A stretch of DNA of 30,613 nucleotides from CAYLZO01 sp964387775 (GCA_964387775.1 CAYLZO010000030.1:1-30613), one strand, 5' to 3'. Shown: positions 1 to 7,608, counted from the stretch's first letter. Notes: a model not told the origin generated them from the sequence alone. A program made the numbers and translations.

Positions 1-527
1 GTGGGCGTCTCGGTGGGGGTGGGGGTAAACGTCAGCGTGGGCGTGAGGGTCGGCGTAGGCGTGGCGGTTCCGGTCGGGGTCGGGGTGCTGGATGGCGTGG
101 CGGTCTCGGTTGGGGTGTGGGTGGCCGATGCGGTGGCGCTGGGCGTGGGGGTAGCCGTGTCCGTCGGCGTGGGCGTCGGGGTGAAGGTCGGCGTGGAGGT
201 GGGGGTCGGCGACGCCGTCGGCGTTGGACTGGGCGTGGGCGTCGAGGTAAAAGTGGCGCTGGCACCGGGCCGGGGCGTATCGGTGATGGTCGGGGTGGGG
301 CTGGGTGAAGGCGTGAGTGTCACGCTAGGCGTCCAGATCGGGGTGGGAGAAAAGATGGGCGTCCAGGTGGGCCGCGGCGAGGGCGTGGCAGCCGCAGGCT
401 GGGGCGGCGCCAAGATCAGCAGCAGGCCCCCGATACAATAGCAGGGCAGCGTGACCAAGATTGCGCCGATCAGCAGAGCGTATACTTTCTGCCGGTATTC
501 CGGCAAGCTGCGGAACCAATCCATCAT
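1..527 (-). CDS. Membrane-anchored Pro/Thr-rich protein (C-terminus outside window)
   Basis: The reverse strand reads openly from an ATG-ATG at 527 to the left edge without a stop, 175 codons so far. Residues 1-13 (MMDWFRSLPEYRQ) are cytoplasmic-looking, about 14-40 form one hydrophobic segment (YALLIGAILVTLPCYCIGG and onwards), and from about residue 47 the chain is almost pure TPTPT/SPTPT repeats. This architecture, a short N-tail, one membrane anchor and a long extracytoplasmic Pro/Thr linker, is common in Chloroflexota surface proteins, where the linker carries a folded domain that here would lie outside the window. Function unknown. A promoter at 589-617 precedes it. The plus-strand reading (Gly/Val repeats) is a shadow of the Pro/Thr repeat. 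Confidence 0.75.
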   Translation of the reverse strand, partial: MMDWFRSLPEYRQKVYALLIGAILVTLPCYCIGGLLLILAPPQPAAATPSPRPTWTPIFSPTPIWTPSVTLTPSPSPTPTITDTPRPGASATFTSTPTPSPTPTASPTPTSTPTFTPTPTPTDTATPTPSATASATHTPTETATPSSTPTPTGTATPTPTLTPTLTFTPTPTETP

Positions 528-588
528 TCAAAAAGTGACTTCACTGGGATCTAGACTGCCCGAAGTGCGTGAACTCTGGAACTCGGAC

Positions 589-617
589 ATCATAGCACCC
601 TTTCGTAGGGATGTCAA
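589..617 (-). promoter_or_regulatory. Sigma-70-type promoter of the Pro/Thr-rich gene
   Basis: On the minus strand TTGACA (612-617) is followed after 17 nt by TATGAT (589-594), with a TGC just before the -10 (extended -10). It points at the ATG at 527, giving a leader of about 55 nt. Confidence 0.7.
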
Positions 618-651
618 ACACTTTGCATAGTCCGAATGTAAGCCAGCTTCC

Positions 652-680
652 TTGACTTTCGACGGGGTTCGCGCTACAAT
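652..680 (+). promoter_or_regulatory. Sigma-70-type promoter of the transglutaminase gene
   Basis: TTGACT (652-657), a 17-nt spacer and TACAAT (675-680) on the plus strand. It lies back to back with the minus-strand promoter at 589-617 and would give a leader of about 250 nt before the ATG at 941. Confidence 0.6.
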
Positions 681-711
681 TCCACCACCGGGTGTTGTTT
701 TGCTTGCGCTC

Positions 712-734
712 GGCCTGGATGTTCCATCCAGGCC
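712..734 (+). repeat. Perfect 10-bp hairpin in leader
   Basis: Arms GGCCTGGATG (712-721) and CATCCAGGCC (725-734) are exact reverse complements with a TTC loop. It lies about 30 nt downstream of the -10 box of the plus-strand promoter. Confidence 0.7.
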
Positions 735-812
735 AAAGTGGCCAGAAATGAACCCATCGGCCTCCGGCGGGGTTATTTTGATAGTGATGACTGCCCTGCA
801 AAAAGGGCAAAA

Positions 813-863
813 GGGCACTGTGTGTTGTGTGTGCGCTTCGCGCACACACAACACACAGTGCCC
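813..863 (+). repeat. Perfect 24-bp hairpin, terminator- or attenuator-like
   Basis: Positions 813-836 and 840-863 are exact reverse complements over 24 bp, around a three-base TTC loop. Six T residues follow at 872-877, 8 nt beyond the stem, so the fit to an intrinsic terminator is imperfect. It is preceded by a smaller stem at 792-809 (TGCCCT/AGGGCA). In a leader between a promoter and the start codon, an attenuator is possible. A mobile palindromic repeat is the alternative. Confidence 0.6.
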
Positions 864-940
864 CGCCGACCTTTTTTCAGTGGATTCAGTGATAGGCAGA
901 GCGCATCGTTGGCCGCAGTGGCTGCTAGAAAGTGGTGGGA

Positions 941-3259
941 ATGTTCTCGGACTATAGGGTCAAAGAGGGCTGGGCAACGATTTTTCTGCTGCTCCTGATC
1001 CTCTCCTGCGTGGCCCTCTCCATCCAATACGCCGAGTGGACGGAAGGATTGTCGATCCTACAAGGCATCGTTCTGCTGGGGGGAGGCTTGGGCATCGTTC
1101 TGGCCAAGAGCCGCACACCCAACCGCCTGGCCCACACGCTGTCCATCATCGCCGGGCTGGCCTGGGCGGCCTACCTAACGAGCCGGGTCTTGGCCGGCCA
1201 GACCGACATTTCAACCTCGGCCGCCATCGTCCAACTCGATTGGCGGGTTCAGAACTGGCTCTTTGTCCTCTTTAGCGAGGGGACGAGCGGCGACAATGTG
1301 ATCTTTCTCTTTCTGCTCAGCCTCTTGCTGTGGACCATCGCTTATTTCTCGGCGTGGGCCATCTTTCGCTGGCAACGCGCCTGGTGGGCCGTGATCGTCT
1401 CTGGCATTGGCATCATGGTCAATGCCATCTATGCCCCGGTTTCATCGACTGGCCACTTGATTGCTTTTCTCCTCTTTTCCCTGCTCCTGGTCGTTCGCAC
1501 CAGCATCGCCTTCTACGAGCAGGAATGGCGCGTGGCCCGGGTCGCCTACAGCTCCGACCTGGTGCTCAGTTTCCTGCGGGCGGGCATGGCCATCTCTCTG
1601 ATCGCCATCCTCCTGGCCTGGGCTACACCCAAGGCCGTGGCCAGCCGGCCCCTGGAACAGGTCTGGGACAAGCTCAGCGAGCCGTGGCGCCGCATTCAGA
1701 ACCAATCGTCTCGCGTCTTTCACGACCTCAACTACCGAAACGACCCCAACTATATCTATTCCGATCGCCTGATGCGTTTTGGCGGCCCGGTCAACCTGCC
1801 CGACACCCCGGTCTTTGACGCCGTGGCCCTCAAGGGACGCTACTGGCGGGTGATGGTCTTTCAGGAATACACCAGCACCGGTTGGAAGAACACCGATACC
1901 GACACCCTCATCATTGAGGCCAACAGAGAACTCTTGGCCGTGCCCGAGTTTGACCTGCGCCGGGAATTCACCCAGACCATCACCCTGCATCACGACCTGG
2001 GGCCGGAAGGCATGATCGCGGCTGCCGGCCAGCCGATCCGGGCCGGGCTGCCGCTCCGCGCCGTCGTCAGCCTGGTCTCCCCGGAACAGGACATGATCGA
2101 GGGGCGCAAGGTTTCGACCCTCTTTGCAGCGCCGGGTGACCCCTCGGTGCTCTATTCTCGCCAGCCGCTGGCGGCGGGCGAGAGCTACCAGGTCTATGCC
2201 TCCATCACCGAAGCCGATGCCGAATCCTTGCGCCAGGCGGGGACCGACTATCCGGGCTGGGTAACGCCCCGTTACCTCCAACTGCCCGACACAGTGCCCG
2301 CCCGGGTGCGTGCCCTGGCCGAAGAAGTGACCGAGGGTCAGGAAACGCCTTACGACAAAGCCCTCGCCATCGAGCGCTATCTGCGCCAGATCCCCTACAA
2401 TACCCAGATCACGGGGCCGGGCCTCACCCAAGACGGCGTAGACTATTTTCTTTTTGACATCCGGGAAGGCTATTGCGATTACTATGCCTCGGCGATGGCC
2501 GTCATGCTGCGGTCGGTCGGGGTTCCGGCCCGTTACGTGCGGGGCTATGGCCAGGGCGAAAAGGCAGAGGGCGCCTATCGCATCCTCAAGAGCGACGGCC
2601 ACGCCTGGCCGGAGGTCTTTTTTCCGGGCTATGGCTGGATCGAGTTCGAGCCGACCGCCGGCGAACCGGTCCTCGCCCGGCCCCGCTCACAGAACAACGA
2701 GCTGGCGACAGAGAATATGAACCAGGATCGCGAAACCGAAATGGAGCGCCAGCTCGACGAAGAGATCGACACCGAGATCAACCCCGACGTCCTGCCAGCG
2801 GTAGAGACACCGGAGCAGAAACCACTCTGGCAGCGGATCGGTCGCTGGGGATGGCTGGCGCTGGACCTGATGCTGCTGCCTTTTGCGGCGATCGCCCTCT
2901 TTAGGGCGCGACGCCAGCGCCAGATCGAGGGCCTGAGCGTCGCCCAGCGCGTCTACCTGGACCTGGTGGAGTGGGTCCGGCGGCTGCTGAAAATCGAGCA
3001 GCGCGAACATCAGACACCGCACGAGTACGCGAGCGTCGTGGGCCAGACCATGCCCGGCGGCAGCCGGGCGGTCTCCAAGATCGCCGACCTCTACGTCGAA
3101 GAACGGTTCGGCGCCCGGGAGATTTCGCGGGCCGAGGCCGAGGTTGCCTGGAGCCAGAGCTGGCGGGCGATCTGGCAGCGTTGGATCGAGCAGAGAGTGC
3201 ACGGCGTGCGCCGCATCTGGTGGCGCCTGATCCCGCCCAGGCACCAGGCGGAGGAATAG
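941..3259 (+). CDS. TgpA-like membrane transglutaminase (DUF3488-transglutaminase core-DUF4129)
   Basis: A 772-residue membrane protein with the order seen in TgpA-like proteins: several hydrophobic segments in the first ~220 residues, an extracytoplasmic middle, a transglutaminase core at about 475-580, one more membrane segment near 640-656 and a cytoplasmic DUF4129-like tail (TPHEYASVV to VAWSQSWRAI). Visible catalytic residues are Cys512 in EGYCDYYASA, His554 in DGHAWPEVFF and the acidic residue of WIEFEPT. Family members are predicted cysteine peptidases or transglutaminases acting on cell-envelope proteins; the substrate is unknown. GTG codons at 932 and 935 are alternative starts, but ATG 941 leads directly into the first membrane segment. 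The usual MoxR and DUF58 partners are not visible on the 3' side, and the neighbouring gene diverges. Confidence 0.85.
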   Translation: MFSDYRVKEGWATIFLLLLILSCVALSIQYAEWTEGLSILQGIVLLGGGLGIVLAKSRTPNRLAHTLSIIAGLAWAAYLTSRVLAGQTDISTSAAIVQLDWRVQNWLFVLFSEGTSGDNVIFLFLLSLLLWTIAYFSAWAIFRWQRAWWAVIVSGIGIMVNAIYAPVSSTGHLIAFLLFSLLLVVRTSIAFYEQEWRVARVAYSSDLVLSFLRAGMAISLIAILLAWATPKAVASRPLEQVWDKLSEPWRRIQNQSSRVFHDLNYRNDPNYIYSDRLMRFGGPVNLPDTPVFDAVALKGRYWRVMVFQEYTSTGWKNTDTDTLIIEANRELLAVPEFDLRREFTQTITLHHDLGPEGMIAAAGQPIRAGLPLRAVVSLVSPEQDMIEGRKVSTLFAAPGDPSVLYSRQPLAAGESYQVYASITEADAESLRQAGTDYPGWVTPRYLQLPDTVPARVRALAEEVTEGQETPYDKALAIERYLRQIPYNTQITGPGLTQDGVDYFLFDIREGYCDYYASAMAVMLRSVGVPARYVRGYGQGEKAEGAYRILKSDGHAWPEVFFPGYGWIEFEPTAGEPVLARPRSQNNELATENMNQDRETEMERQLDEEIDTEINPDVLPAVETPEQKPLWQRIGRWGWLALDLMLLPFAAIALFRARRQRQIEGLSVAQRVYLDLVEWVRRLLKIEQREHQTPHEYASVVGQTMPGGSRAVSKIADLYVEERFGAREISRAEAEVAWSQSWRAIWQRWIEQRVHGVRRIWWRLIPPRHQAEE

Positions 3260-3271
3260 CGGATAAACTCC

Positions 3272-3302
3272 AACCCCCCTGGCCTCGCGGTCAGGGGGGG
3301 TT
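3272..3302. terminator. Bidirectional terminator-like hairpin between convergent genes
   Basis: AACCCCCCTG (3272-3281) pairs with CAGGGGGGGTT (3292-3302), with one extra G, around a 10-nt loop. It lies exactly between the stop of the transglutaminase gene and the stop of hyuB, where a shared terminator is expected. The U tract is short on both strands. Confidence 0.6.
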
Positions 3303-3303
3303 C

Positions 3304-5043
3304 TCATGCAGGGGGTTCGCCCCAGCCGCCGCCGCCCGGCGTGCGCAGACTCAACACGTCGCCGGCCTGGACGCGGACCTCGGCCTTGCCGGGCAGCTCC
3401 TCTGCCTCCCCGTCGCGGACGAGCAGGTTGCGGCCCGGCTTGCCCGGCTCGCCGCCCTGCAAGCCGTAGGGCGCCATCCGCCGCCGCTCGGACAGGATCG
3501 TCACGGTGGCCGGGCAGAGGAACTCGATGTCGCGCACCAGGCCGTCGCCGCCGCGACGCTGCCCCGCTCCGCCCGAGTCCCGGCGCAGCGCGTAGCGCCG
3601 CACGCGCACGGGATAGGCATACTCCATCGCCTCGACCGGGGTGTTGAGGGTGTTGGTCATGTGCACGTGCACGCCCGACAGGCCATCGCCCGCCGGGCCG
3701 GCTCCCGCGCCGCCGCCCACCGTCTCGTAATAGGCAAAGGGCTGGCCGGTCGCAGGGTCCGCCCCGCCGACGGTGACGTTGTTCATCGTCCCCTGGCTGG
3801 CCGCCGGAACCCGGTCGGGCAGGGCCTGGGCCAGCGCGCCGAGCACGGCGTCCACCACCCGCTGCGAGGTCTCGACGTTGCCGCCCGCCACGGCGTGGGG
3901 CGGATCGGCGTCGAGCAGGCTGCCCCGGGGCACGACGACGCGCACCGGGGCAAAGGTGCCGCTGTTGACCGGCCTCCCTCCGGTCGCGCCGCCGGCCACG
4001 CAGCGCACGGCGTACCACGTCGCCGACTCGGTGATGGCCCGCACGGCGTTCAGCGGCCCCGCCACCGCCGGGCTGGAGCCGGTGAAGTCGACGGTTAGGG
4101 TGTCGCCGTCTACCGTCACGGCCACTTGGATTTTGGGGGATTGGATATTGGATATTGGATATTGGTCATTGTTCATTCCGCCGTCGTCCAGGTGGTCGGC
4201 GAAGGTGTAGGTGCCGCCGGGGATGCGGGCGATGGCGGCGCGGGTCAGGCGCTCGGCGTAGGCCAGCAGGCCGCGGGCGTAGCGTAGGGTCTCGGCCAGG
4301 CCGTAGCGGGCTACGATTGCGCCCAGGCGCGCCTCGCCGACGCGATGGGCGGCCATCTGGGCCGCCAGGTCGCCGCGCCGCTCGACGGGGGTGCGCACGT
4401 TGCGCAGGATGATGTCGAGCACGGCCTGGTTGGTCCGGCCCTCTTCCACGAGCTTGACCGGTGGGATGATCAGTCCTTCCTGGTAGATCTCGCTGGCCAG
4501 TGGCATCGAGCCGGGCGACATGCCGCCCACGTCGGCGTGGTGGGCGCGGCTGGCGACAAAGAAGGAGGGTTGGAGTGCGCAATTGTGCCCCTCCCCCCTT
4601 GGGGGGGAGGGCTGGGGTGGGGGGGGGATTGCACTCAGACCACCTCTTCCCCCCTCACCCCGACCCGGCCAAGGCCCTAAAGACGTGTCTCCCCCCGGGG
4701 GGAGAGGGAGATCCACAAACACCGGCGAGACCATCGTGATGTCGGGCAGGTGGGTGCCGCCCAGGTAGGGGTCGTTGAGCACCACCAAATCGCCGGGCGC
4801 CCACGTGTCGAACGCCTCCAGCGCCGCGCGGACCGAGGCGGGCATGGCCCCCAGGTGGACGGGGATGTGGGCTGCTTGCGCAATCATCTCGCCACTGGCT
4901 AGGAAGCAGGCACAGGAATAGTCGCGCCGCTCCTTGATGTTGGGGCTGTAGGCCGTGCGGCCCAGGGTCACGCCCATCTCTTCGGCGACCGAGATGAACA
5001 GGTTTTTGAAAATCTCCAGCGTGATGGGATCGAGCTGGCTCAC
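3304..5043 (-). CDS. hyuB: Hydantoinase B / 5-oxoprolinase beta-like subunit
   Basis: A 579-residue protein of the HyuB family, partner of HyuA in ATP-dependent opening of hydantoin- or oxoproline-type rings, or in related acetone carboxylase-like chemistry. Typical blocks are seen: MSQLDPITLEIFKNLF at the N-terminus, SPNIKERRDYSCACF, LNDPYLGGTHLPDI, FVASRAHHADVGGMSPGSMP and GGGAGAGPAGDG. The GTG start at 5043 overlaps the TGA of hyuA by 4 bases (GTGA), so the two are translationally coupled. The chain has two insertions not expected in the family: about residues 112-158 (Gly/Pro-rich) and a NNDQYPISNIQSPKIQ stretch near 285-300, both encoded by repeat-like DNA and both in frame. The exact substrate cannot be read from sequence. 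Confidence 0.9.
   Translation of the reverse strand: MSQLDPITLEIFKNLFISVAEEMGVTLGRTAYSPNIKERRDYSCACFLASGEMIAQAAHIPVHLGAMPASVRAALEAFDTWAPGDLVVLNDPYLGGTHLPDITMVSPVFVDLPLPPGGDTSLGPWPGRGEGGRGGLSAIPPPPQPSPPRGEGHNCALQPSFFVASRAHHADVGGMSPGSMPLASEIYQEGLIIPPVKLVEEGRTNQAVLDIILRNVRTPVERRGDLAAQMAAHRVGEARLGAIVARYGLAETLRYARGLLAYAERLTRAAIARIPGGTYTFADHLDDGGMNNDQYPISNIQSPKIQVAVTVDGDTLTVDFTGSSPAVAGPLNAVRAITESATWYAVRCVAGGATGGRPVNSGTFAPVRVVVPRGSLLDADPPHAVAGGNVETSQRVVDAVLGALAQALPDRVPAASQGTMNNVTVGGADPATGQPFAYYETVGGGAGAGPAGDGLSGVHVHMTNTLNTPVEAMEYAYPVRVRRYALRRDSGGAGQRRGGDGLVRDIEFLCPATVTILSERRRMAPYGLQGGEPGKPGRNLLVRDGEAEELPGKAEVRVQAGDVLSLRTPGGGGWGEPPA
4131..4175. repeat. Heptamer-like repeat (ATTGGAT units) inside hyuB
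   Basis: Three successive GATATTGG-type units within an otherwise GC-rich gene. Translated on the minus strand they give YPISNIQSPKIQ, between the LDDGG and VTVDGDTLTVDFTG blocks of the family. The low GC contrasts sharply with the flanks. Confidence 0.7.
4564..4710. repeat. GC-rich palindromic repeat insert inside hyuB
   Basis: C-rich and G-rich runs (for example CCCCTCCCCCC followed closely by GGGGGGGAGGG near 4589-4615, and CCCCCC next to GGGGGG near 4690-4705) encode PPPPQPSPPRGEG and PPGGD stretches on the minus strand. This type of sequence is familiar as an intergenic repeat in many high-GC genomes. It splits the family motif SPVFVD...FVASRAHHAD and keeps the frame. Confidence 0.65.
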
Positions 5044-7163
5044 GGGCCCCTCCCTTCGGCGACGAGGTTGCCCCAGCCGTCCACCGTCGCCGACCAGCCG
5101 GGCGGGATGACGGTCGTCGTATCGAGCTGAAAAATCACGGCCGGGCCGACGACGATGTTGCCCGGCTCCAGCCGGTCGCGTTCGTAGAGGGCCGTGGGCA
5201 CCGGCCGGGCGGCGCTGGGCGCGTCCGGATCGGCAAAGTAGACTTGTTTGTAGCCGACGTGGGCGGCCTTGGGGTCCAGCCCGCCCAGCGGCTGCTCCGA
5301 GAAGCGGGGCTTGGCCGTCCGCCCCACCGCCTTCAGGCGCAAGTTGACGATTTCGATCGGCTCTTCCTCGCTGGCGTAGGAGAAGCGCTGGCGGTGGGCT
5401 TTGTGGAACAGGGATTGGATATTGGGTATTGGGTATCGGGTATCGGGTGCAGTCTCGCTAATCTCCAATATCCAATCTCCAATATCTATCGTCAGTTCAA
5501 AAGACTGGCCGACGTAGCGCATGTCCAGGCTGGGCAGGAGGGTGATGTCGGCGTCGTCCAGGCCCTCGGCGCGGAGGTCAGTGCGGGCGCGGTCGAAAAG
5601 CGGGTCGAAGAGGCGGGCCAGCGTGTCGGCATCGGTGGTGGTGGCGGGGAGCATGACGGTCTGCGAGTAGTCCTTGACCACGTCGGCCAAGACCATGCCC
5701 AGGGCCGAGAGCACGCCGGGGTGGGGCGGGATGAGCACGCGTGGGATGAGCAGGGCGGCGGCCAGCTCGCAGGCGTGGAGCGGCCCCGCCCCGCCAAAGG
5801 CGACCAGCGTAAAGCGGCGGGGGTCGTGGCCCCGCTCGACCGAGATCGTGCGGATGGCGCGCTCCATGTTCGAGTTGGCGACGCGGATGACGCCCCAGGC
5901 GGCGGCTTCCAGGGGCAGGCTCAGGCGGCGGGCCAGGGCCTGCATCTGCGCCTGGGTGCGGTCCAGGTCGAGCTGCATCCGCCCGCCGAGAAAATGATCG
6001 GCGTCGAGGCGGCCGAGGGCGAGGTTGGCGTCGGTGACGGTGATCGCGTGGGCGTTTTCCCGGCCGTCACCTCCGATGATGCCATCACCTCCGATGATGC
6101 TATAGCACACCGGGCCGGGGTCGGAGCCGGCGCTCTCGGGGCCGACGCGCAGCGCGCCGCCGGCGTCCAGCCGGGCCAGGGAGCCGCCGCCCGCGCCCAC
6201 CGTGTGGATGTCGATAATCGGCAGGCGCAGCGGCAGCCCGGCGATGGTCCCCTCGGTCGTCTCTTGCACGCGGCCGGGGCAGAGGGCCACGTCGGTGCTG
6301 GTGCCGCCCATGTCGAAGGTGATGGCCTGCGCGAAGCCGGCCCGGCGCGCCGTCTCGAACGCGCCGACCACACCGCCGGCCGGTCCCGAGAGGGCGGTGC
6401 GCGCCGCCTGGCTGCGGGCCGCTTCGGCCGAGATGCTGCCGCCGTTGGATTGCATGATGCGCAGCCGGCGGCCCTCCAGCCCGGTCTCCAGGTTGGCCAG
6501 GTAGCGGCTCATCAGCGGGGCGACGTAGGCGTTGATGACCGTGGTGGATGTGCGCTCGTACTCGCGGTACTCGGGCAGCACGTCGGAGGAGAGGGAGACC
6601 CGGGGCGCGGCCTCGCCGCCCAGGGCCGCGATGCGCTCGCGGACTAGGCGCTCGTGGGCGGGGTAAAGGAAGGAGAAGAGCAGGCAGACGGCCACGGATT
6701 CGACGCCGGCGTCCAGGAGCCGGCGGACGACGGCGTCGGCGGCCTCGACGGTCAGCGGGGTGAGGGCCGCGCCGTGGCGGTCCACCCGCTCGGGCACCTC
6801 GAAGCGGAGTTCGGCGGGGACCAGGGGCGCGGGCCGCGTGGGATGCAGGGCGTAGAGGTCGGGCCGGGTCTGGCGGCCGATCTCCAGCACGTCGCGAAAG
6901 CCCTCGGTGGTGACCAGGGCCGTGGGGGCGCCGCGCCGCTCCAGCAGGGCGTTCGTGGCGACGGTGGCCCCGTGGACCACCGTCGCCTCAGGTCCGACTT
7001 GCAGGCCTGCGGTGAGCTCCGTCGAACCGTCGGCGATGCCCTGGAGAATGGCGACCGACGGGTCGCGGGCCGAGGTCAGCAGTTTATGGATGCGGACCCG
7101 GCCCGCGTCGTCGAGCAGGCAAAAGTCGGTGAACGTACCGCCGACGTCGATGCCGAGGATCAT
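5040..7163 (-). CDS. hyuA: Hydantoinase A / 5-oxoprolinase alpha-like subunit
   Basis: A 707-residue HyuA-family protein, the ATP-binding partner of HyuB. It begins MILGIDVGGTFTDFCLL, the phosphate-binding block of the actin-like ATPase fold. It continues with HGATVATNALLERRG, NAYVAPLMSRYL, ITFDMGGTSTDVAL, ERGHDPRRFTLVAFGGAGPL and FAYSBEEEP-like residues near the C-terminus (read FSYASEEEPIEIVNLRL). ATG 7163 is chosen because the conserved N-terminus begins there; the open frame continues upstream to 7313 but that part is not family sequence. The ATG overlaps the stop of the upstream membrane-protein fragment (ATGA). Two in-frame oddities are an 18-bp tandem duplication (IIGGDG twice) and a 25-residue AT-rich insert (GDWILEISE to YPIPNIQS). 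Confidence 0.92.
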   Translation of the reverse strand: MILGIDVGGTFTDFCLLDDAGRVRIHKLLTSARDPSVAILQGIADGSTELTAGLQVGPEATVVHGATVATNALLERRGAPTALVTTEGFRDVLEIGRQTRPDLYALHPTRPAPLVPAELRFEVPERVDRHGAALTPLTVEAADAVVRRLLDAGVESVAVCLLFSFLYPAHERLVRERIAALGGEAAPRVSLSSDVLPEYREYERTSTTVINAYVAPLMSRYLANLETGLEGRRLRIMQSNGGSISAEAARSQAARTALSGPAGGVVGAFETARRAGFAQAITFDMGGTSTDVALCPGRVQETTEGTIAGLPLRLPIIDIHTVGAGGGSLARLDAGGALRVGPESAGSDPGPVCYSIIGGDGIIGGDGRENAHAITVTDANLALGRLDADHFLGGRMQLDLDRTQAQMQALARRLSLPLEAAAWGVIRVANSNMERAIRTISVERGHDPRRFTLVAFGGAGPLHACELAAALLIPRVLIPPHPGVLSALGMVLADVVKDYSQTVMLPATTTDADTLARLFDPLFDRARTDLRAEGLDDADITLLPSLDMRYVGQSFELTIDIGDWILEISETAPDTRYPIPNIQSLFHKAHRQRFSYASEEEPIEIVNLRLKAVGRTAKPRFSEQPLGGLDPKAAHVGYKQVYFADPDAPSAARPVPTALYERDRLEPGNIVVGPAVIFQLDTTTVIPPGWSATVDGWGNLVAEGRGP
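5413..5477. repeat. Palindromic ATTGGAT repeat inside hyuA
   Basis: Arm 5413-5425 (GATTGGATATTGG) is the exact reverse complement of 5465-5477. Degenerate copies (ATTGGGT, ATCGGGT) fill the interior. The whole element is in frame in hyuA between TIDIG and LFHKAHRQRF. Confidence 0.75.
6068..6103. repeat. 18-bp tandem duplication inside hyuA
   Basis: CACCTCCGATGATGCCAT (6068-6085) is followed by CACCTCCGATGATGCTAT (6086-6103), one mismatch. Read on the minus strand it encodes IIGGDG twice, next to the conserved GPVCY block. Confidence 0.8.
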
Positions 7164-7309
7164 CTCTCCGCGGCCGTCGGCGCGGCCAGCCCCGTCATCT
7201 CGCGGTAGGCCAGCGTCCAGGTAGCCGAGGTGAAGGTGGTGACCACGGCGTTGATGAGCGCGGTGACGATGATGAAGAGCAGTCCGCCGCAGCAGGCGGG
7301 GATTGCCAT
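7160..7309 (-). pseudogene. C-terminal fragment of a membrane protein upstream of hyuA
   Basis: In the frame that ends with the TGA overlapping the hyuA start, the minus strand reads MAIPACCGGLLFIIVTALIN, then AVVTTFTSATWTLAYREMTG and LAAPTAAER: a single hydrophobic helix followed by a short polar tail. This resembles the last helix of multi-span bacterial membrane proteins that end in a TLAYREM-type tail. A TAA stands in the same frame just upstream, at the junction with the effector-associated-domain fragment. The 4-base ATGA overlap with hyuA suggests a formerly coupled gene that lost its 5' part. A functional 49-residue small membrane protein cannot be excluded. Confidence 0.5.
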
Positions 7310-7533
7310 CCATTGAAGTTAATGCCCAATGTCTCCATAGTCAATGTGTTAAGAGCACCGATGAGTTGAGCTCGCTCGGCACGTCCAGTCTCGCTGCTCC
7401 CGTAAAGCCGCTCCTGATGCAGATTCTCTCGAAGTGCAGACTGAAGAACTTGAACTTTGGTGTAACTGGGATGGTCAGGATCCAGACGTTCTAGCAGTTG
7501 GCGAAGTCCAGTTTCATAGTCTAGGTCACTCAT
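7195..7533 (-). pseudogene. Effector-associated-domain (EAD-like) protein fragment
   Basis: ATG 7533 has a GGAAGGA ribosome site. The first ~76 residues (MSDLDYETGLRQLLERLDPD to LGINFNGW) contain the pattern LLERL..DHPSY..V...Q..L.EN, RLYG, RAERAQLIGALN and LTMETLGINFN, which I recognise as a small effector-associated helical domain found at the N-termini of caspase-like, NTPase and other conflict-system proteins. After residue 76 the frame turns into a Pro/Ser-rich string that is an out-of-frame reading of the membrane-protein fragment at 7160-7309, so the effector part is missing. Either the gene was cut at about 7311, or it is a stand-alone adaptor with a junk tail. Confidence 0.5.
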
Positions 7534-7608
7534 CGCGCCATTCCTTCCCTTGCTCTCATTCTATCTTCCCCGGCAGCTTGCTGGATACCAAACATCACTC
7601 CAGGCCGA

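Larger units (their letters stand above)
528..940. other. Divergent intergenic region with hairpin-rich leader
   Basis: 413 bases without a gene between two divergent genes. It holds the two opposed promoters (589-617 and 652-680). Downstream of the plus promoter come three perfect inverted repeats: 712-734 (10-bp arms, TTC loop), 792-809 (6-bp arms) and 813-863 (24-bp arms, TTC loop). No small ORF with a convincing ribosome site was seen. Confidence 0.6.

Noticed and set aside
1..441. Plus-strand open frame of Gly/Val repeats
   Set aside because: It is the reverse reading of a Pro/Thr-rich coding repeat; the minus strand has a proper start, membrane segment and promoter.
4131..5490. Insertion sequences in hyuA/hyuB
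   Set aside because: No transposase, no target duplications and lengths under 150 bases; simple repeat insertions explain them better.
7164..7313. N-terminal extension of HyuA to 7313
   Set aside because: The 50 extra residues are Arg/His-rich and unlike the family; the conserved N-terminus begins at ATG 7163.
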